Shown here: positions 58,919-62,138 of the stretch, piece after piece
Numbering within the stretch: the stretch's first letter is position 1
Layout: every line of letters starts with the position of its first letter
Source of the DNA: Amycolatopsis pithecellobii
Lineage (GTDB): Bacteria > Actinomycetota > Actinomycetes > Mycobacteriales > Pseudonocardiaceae
Assembly: GCF_009707865.1 (NCBI RefSeq)
Contig: NZ_WMBA01000049.1
Location: forward strand, 1 to 62,138
DNA: 62,138 nucleotides
Direction: 5' to 3'
Translations under genes and position numbers: made by a program
Notes under the pieces: generated by a model
Told to the model about the DNA's origin: nothing
Seen by the model: only the letters and a program-made list of their open reading frames with translations
The model's database searches: none

Positions 58919-59639
58919 ACAGCTTCTCCGGTATGGCGTCCTCGATGACCTGCCCCTGGTCGAACATCATCACCCGGTCCGACACATCGCGCGCGAACTG
59001 CATTTCGTGGGTCACACACAGGAACGTGATGTCCGTTGTGGACGCGATCTCCTTGAGCACCTTGAGCACGCCGGCCACCAGCTCCGGGTCCAGCGCCGAG
59101 GTGACTTCGTCGAGCAGCAGGACGTCCGGCCGCATCGCCAGCGCCCGCGCGATCGCGACCCGCTGCTGCTGCCCCCCCGAAAGCTGGCTGGGACGCGCCG
59201 TCCTCTTTTCGGTCAGTCCCACCATCTCCAGCAATTCGGCCGCGCGCCCCTCTGCCTCCTCTTTGGACAGTCCGAGCGCGCGGATCGGCGCCTCGGTCAC
59301 GTTCTGCAGCACCGTCATGTTGGGAAACAGGTTGAACTGCTGGAAGACCATGCCGATGCGCTTGCGCATCCGTCGCAGATGTTTCTCGTTGGCCGGCACC
59401 ATCGCGTCGCCCTTGGGCATATGCGTCAGGCACTCGCCACCGACATGGATCCTGCCTTCGTTGACCCGCTCCAGCGTCATCAGCAGGCGCAGGATCGTCG
59501 TCTTCCCTGAACCGCTCGGCCCGATGAGCGTGACGAACTCACCGGGCGAGACCGTGAAATCCAGCTCCCGCAACACCACGTGATCGCCAAAGCGTTTCAC
59601 CACACCATCGAACTCGATCATGCTAGAGCTGTCCGACAC
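58857..59639 (-). CDS. ehuA: Amino-acid/ectoine-type ABC transporter ATPase
   Basis: 260 residues; Walker A GPSGSGKTT, LSGGQQQR, LLLDEVTSALDPE, THEMQFARDVSDRV as in GlnQ/EhuA. Fourth gene of an ehuBCDA-like operon; overlaps ehuD by 17 nt. Confidence 0.88.
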   Translation of the reverse strand: MSDSSSMIEFDGVVKRFGDHVVLRELDFTVSPGEFVTLIGPSGSGKTTILRLLMTLERVNEGRIHVGGECLTHMPKGDAMVPANEKHLRRMRKRIGMVFQQFNLFPNMTVLQNVTEAPIRALGLSKEEAEGRAAELLEMVGLTEKRTARPSQLSGGQQQRVAIARALAMRPDVLLLDEVTSALDPELVAGVLKVLKEIASTTDITFLCVTHEMQFARDVSDRVMMFDQGQVIEDAIPEKLFTAPEHERTRAFLHAVLDRA

Positions 59640-60279
59640 GGCGTTCCAACCTTCTCACCAAAAGGGACGCGGGGTAGCTGACCAGGAGGAACATCACGCC
59701 GGCCAGGGTGTATGGCTCGATCACGCGGAACGTCTCCGCGCCCTGTTCCTTCGCGCGGTTCAGCACGTCCAGCACACCGATCGCCAGCAGCAACGGGGTT
59801 TCCTTGAACATCGAGATCGTGTAGTTGCCCAGCGCGGGCACCACTCGCGGCACGGCCTGCGGCAGGATGATGCCCGTCCACACCCGCGACCGCGGCAGCG
59901 ACAGCGCCGTCGCCGCCTCCCACTGTCCTTTCGGGACAGCCTCGATCCCCGCCCGGTACACCTCGGAAGTGTAGGTGGCGTAATGGATCCCGAGTGCGAT
60001 CACACCTGTCAGGAACGCCGAGGGCTTGATACCGAGTAGCGGCCACAGCAGGTAGAAGATGACGAACACCTGGATCAGCAGCGGGGTGCTGCGCACGAAC
60101 TCGACGAACAGGAACACGAGCTGACTGACCACCGGGATCCGCGCCCGCCGCAGCAACGCGAACACCAGCCCCAGCACATATGCCAGTGCCGAACCGAGCA
60201 CGGTCAGCTCGATGGTGACGAGCAAACCCTCCAGCAGCAAGGGAATCGAATCGCGGGCGTTTTGCCAGTCCCAGTTCAT
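59623..60279 (-). CDS. ehuD: Polar amino-acid/ectoine-type ABC permease, EhuD-like
   Basis: 218 residues, about five helices, HisM-family segment EAVPKGQWEAATALSLPRSR. Overlaps ehuC by one base (TGATG). Confidence 0.82.
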   Translation of the reverse strand: MNWDWQNARDSIPLLLEGLLVTIELTVLGSALAYVLGLVFALLRRARIPVVSQLVFLFVEFVRSTPLLIQVFVIFYLLWPLLGIKPSAFLTGVIALGIHYATYTSEVYRAGIEAVPKGQWEAATALSLPRSRVWTGIILPQAVPRVVPALGNYTISMFKETPLLLAIGVLDVLNRAKEQGAETFRVIEPYTLAGVMFLLVSYPASLLVRRLERRVGQL

Positions 60280-60983
60280 CAGGACACCTCCGCCGTACTG
60301 GCGAAGAACTTACGTTTGACTGGTGCCCGGCCGAGCCGCCTGGCGCCTCGGCGTTCCAGGAAGCGCATGACGAGCGTGATCAGGATCGCGAGCACGAGAT
60401 AACACACGAGCTCGACTCCGTAGATGAACACGAGATTGCTGCCGTACACCGGCCGCAACAGCTCGCCCTTCTCCGTAATCTCGCCCGCCGAGACGAAGTA
60501 CAGCAGCGCGGTGCTCTTCAGCAACTGGATGAAAAGGTTGTTGAACGGCGGATACATCTCGACCACCGCCTGCGGCAGCAGCACCCGGAACATCCGCTGG
60601 ACGGGGGAAAACGACAACGCGATCGCGCCTTCGCGTTGCGCTTTCGGCACCGACTGCACCGCGCCGCGGACGATTTCCGCGCCGTACGCGCCATGGTTGA
60701 ACCCGAGCACGAGGACGCCCGCGAACAGCGGAATCAACTTCAACCCGACCAGCGCGGGAAGCACGAAGTACAGCCAGAACAGCTGCACCACTTCGGACGT
60801 CCCGCGAAAAATCTCGACGTACACGCGGCTGACGGCCCGCACGGACGGCCGCGGCGACAGCATGCCGAGGCCGGCGAGAAACGCCAGCACGATCGTGAGC
60901 GCGATGCCGCCGAGAGTGGCCGCGATCGTTACGCCCAGGCCGCTGAGGATGGACGAGACAATGTAGGAATAATCGCCGGACAC
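60279..60983 (-). CDS. ehuC: Polar amino-acid/ectoine-type ABC permease, EhuC-like
   Basis: 234 residues with HisM-family motif QSVPKAQREGAIALSFSP. GTG 60983 begins 5 nt after the ehuB stop. Forms the membrane pore with EhuD. Confidence 0.82.
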   Translation of the reverse strand: MSGDYSYIVSSILSGLGVTIAATLGGIALTIVLAFLAGLGMLSPRPSVRAVSRVYVEIFRGTSEVVQLFWLYFVLPALVGLKLIPLFAGVLVLGFNHGAYGAEIVRGAVQSVPKAQREGAIALSFSPVQRMFRVLLPQAVVEMYPPFNNLFIQLLKSTALLYFVSAGEITEKGELLRPVYGSNLVFIYGVELVCYLVLAILITLVMRFLERRGARRLGRAPVKRKFFASTAEVS

Positions 60984-60988
60984 GGAAA

Positions 60989-61882
60989 TCAGGCAGCGCA
61001 GAGCTTGTCGGTCGTCAGGCTCGGATTCGGCAGATTGTTCCGGTCGAAGCCGAACGGCGTGGCGATCTGCAGCCATTGCCCGTTCGAATGCAGCGTGCCC
61101 AGCTGCTGGTTGAACGCGTCCCGCAGCGACGTATCAGACTGACGGAACACGAACCCGCCTGCCGACACCACCGGCTGCCCGTTCTCGATGGGCGTGAATC
61201 CCGGCGTGACCTCGACACCCGCGCCGGGGTTCTGCTTTGCCAGGTATTTCAACGAAATGTCGGTGAGCGCGGCGGCGTACACCCGGCCCGTCGTGACGGC
61301 GCGCAGCATATTGTCCTGCGTGTCAAGGGTTTGGATGTTGCTGTCGGGCACCCCGGCGGCGGTCGCGTACCCCTTCTCGACCGCGGCGGACAGCACCGCG
61401 AGCTGGACCTTCTTCGCGGCGACGTCCTGCAGCGTGTTGATGCCCTGCGGATTTCCCTTGGGGACCAGCAAAGCAGTGAGCGCCGAGTAGTCCGGATTGG
61501 AGAACAGCGCCGCCTTGCAGCGGGTCGGCGTGATATTCATACCGGCGGCCACCACGTCGAACTGCTTGGCGTTCAACGCGGGAATCAGCTGGTCGAACGG
61601 CACGACACTGGCCTGCACATTGTCGATGCCCAGCCCCTTGAACGCCGCCTTCGCGACCTCGGGCGCTTCACCCGTGGTGTTGCCCGAAGAATCCGCGTAT
61701 CCGTATGGCGCCTCGTTCGCGATCCCGATTTTGATCGTTTTCGCATTCTTCGCCGCCGTCAGCGTGTCTCCGCTGCCGGTGCTCTGACATGCACTGAGCA
61801 GTACCGGGCCGCCGATCGCGGCCGCTCCCAGTACCGCCGAATGCCGGAAAAAATCCCGTCTCGTCCACGTACCCCGCGACAT
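60989..61882 (-). CDS. ehuB: Ectoine/hydroxyectoine-type solute-binding lipoprotein, EhuB-like
   Basis: 297 residues. A twin-arginine-like signal (TRRDFFRHSAVLG) ends in lipobox LLSAC. Mature segments (IGIANEAPYGYA, GEAPEVAKAAF, VVAAGMNITPTRCKAALFS) are like EhuB. Likely imports ectoines as osmolytes or nutrients; a polar amino acid is the alternative. Confidence 0.78.
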   Translation of the reverse strand: MSRGTWTRRDFFRHSAVLGAAAIGGPVLLSACQSTGSGDTLTAAKNAKTIKIGIANEAPYGYADSSGNTTGEAPEVAKAAFKGLGIDNVQASVVPFDQLIPALNAKQFDVVAAGMNITPTRCKAALFSNPDYSALTALLVPKGNPQGINTLQDVAAKKVQLAVLSAAVEKGYATAAGVPDSNIQTLDTQDNMLRAVTTGRVYAAALTDISLKYLAKQNPGAGVEVTPGFTPIENGQPVVSAGGFVFRQSDTSLRDAFNQQLGTLHSNGQWLQIATPFGFDRNNLPNPSLTTDKLCAA

Positions 61883-62030
61883 CGCAGCACTCCGTTCCGA
61901 TTCGAGTTGCTACTGAACGTAGGCGGCTGGCCCGTTCGGGTCAAAGAGCGTTATCGGAACGAGATCAACTCGGTGGCCCAAAAGAAAATCACTTCATCGT
62001 GAGTGACGTACCGCGCTAGCGTGAGTCGGC

Positions 62031-62138
62031 GTGACGTGGAGTACCTATGGCACCTACCTGATCTTCGTTGTACTGGTGGTGCTGGCACCCGGACCGGACA
62101 CGATGGTCACGTTGAAGAATGCACTCGCGGGTGGGACG
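62031..62138 (+). CDS. LysE/RhtB-family amino-acid exporter, partial
   Basis: Only the first 36 codons are in the window; LAPGPDTMVTLKNALAGG is the LysE family N-terminus. GTG 62031 has no ribosome-binding site; TAGCGT eight bases upstream suggests a leaderless message. Divergent from ehuB. Confidence 0.8.
   Translation, partial: MTWSTYGTYLIFVVLVVLAPGPDTMVTLKNALAGGT

Overview
This is about 62 kb of high-GC chromosome from an actinomycete of the Pseudonocardiales / Amycolatopsis type. GTG starts are frequent, 4-nt stop/start overlaps are common and several genes look leaderless. The mycobacterial-type core block pncB-clpS-DUF2017-P1 peptidase-mec-cysO-cysM ... rhomboid-murI-MBL phosphodiesterase-rph-rdgB is conserved, and a NucS mismatch endonuclease, a DprE2-like reductase and a RamB-type regulator are present. 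The organism assignment is inference from gene content and style; no rRNA or tRNA gene was recognised.

Layout. 0.3-4.9 kb: glyoxylate shunt (aceA-aceB, minus) divergent from ramB. 5.2-9.1 kb: a genomic island between ramB and a DUF2332 gene, with an isonitrile synthase, a PvcB/IsnB-like Fe(II)/2-oxoglutarate oxygenase, a two-domain rhodanese, and, beyond a scar of duplicated flanking-gene pieces, a TenA/heme-oxygenase-fold putative metalloenzyme. 9.1-19.7 kb: accessory metabolism and regulation (DUF2332-acyltransferase, nucleoside hydrolase, HxlR/FMN-protein pair, alpha/beta hydrolase, MarR-ABC-2 exporter, DprE2-like SDR, envelope proteins). 19.7-30.7 kb: Bcp and the conserved core block, with truncated haemoglobin, CysO-dependent cysteine synthesis, ClpS and NAD salvage (pncB-pncA-eda). 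30.7-46.7 kb: SDR/MmyB-type regulator, DinG, a decayed higBA module, OsmC, Pth2, SerB, CtaD, hydrolases, a DHA2 exporter with its TetR, an alkaline-phosphatase-superfamily protein and an FmdB-like zinc ribbon. 46.7-51.6 kb: intergenic repeat plus nested mini-element, PTS-dependent dihydroxyacetone kinase (dhaK-dhaL-dhaM::HPr) and a sodium:solute symporter. 51.7-62.1 kb: NucS, Nudix, VapBC, crotonase, AfsR/SARP-type regulator, an EhuBCDA-like ABC importer and the start of a LysE-type exporter.

The most interesting signal is the 5.2-9.1 kb island. Isonitrile synthase + PvcB-like oxygenase + rhodanese in one tight operon fits a compact route from an aromatic amino acid to a vinyl isonitrile and, by sulfur transfer, to an isothiocyanate. 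The enzyme families and the neighbourhood are read from sequence; the product is inference. The island carries near-identical fragments of both flanking genes in its middle, in swapped order, so it probably grew by duplication or single-crossover integration with two cargo slots. A second highlight is an 89-bp inverted-repeat element nested in one of two inverted copies of a dispersed intergenic repeat that lie about 46.8 kb apart.
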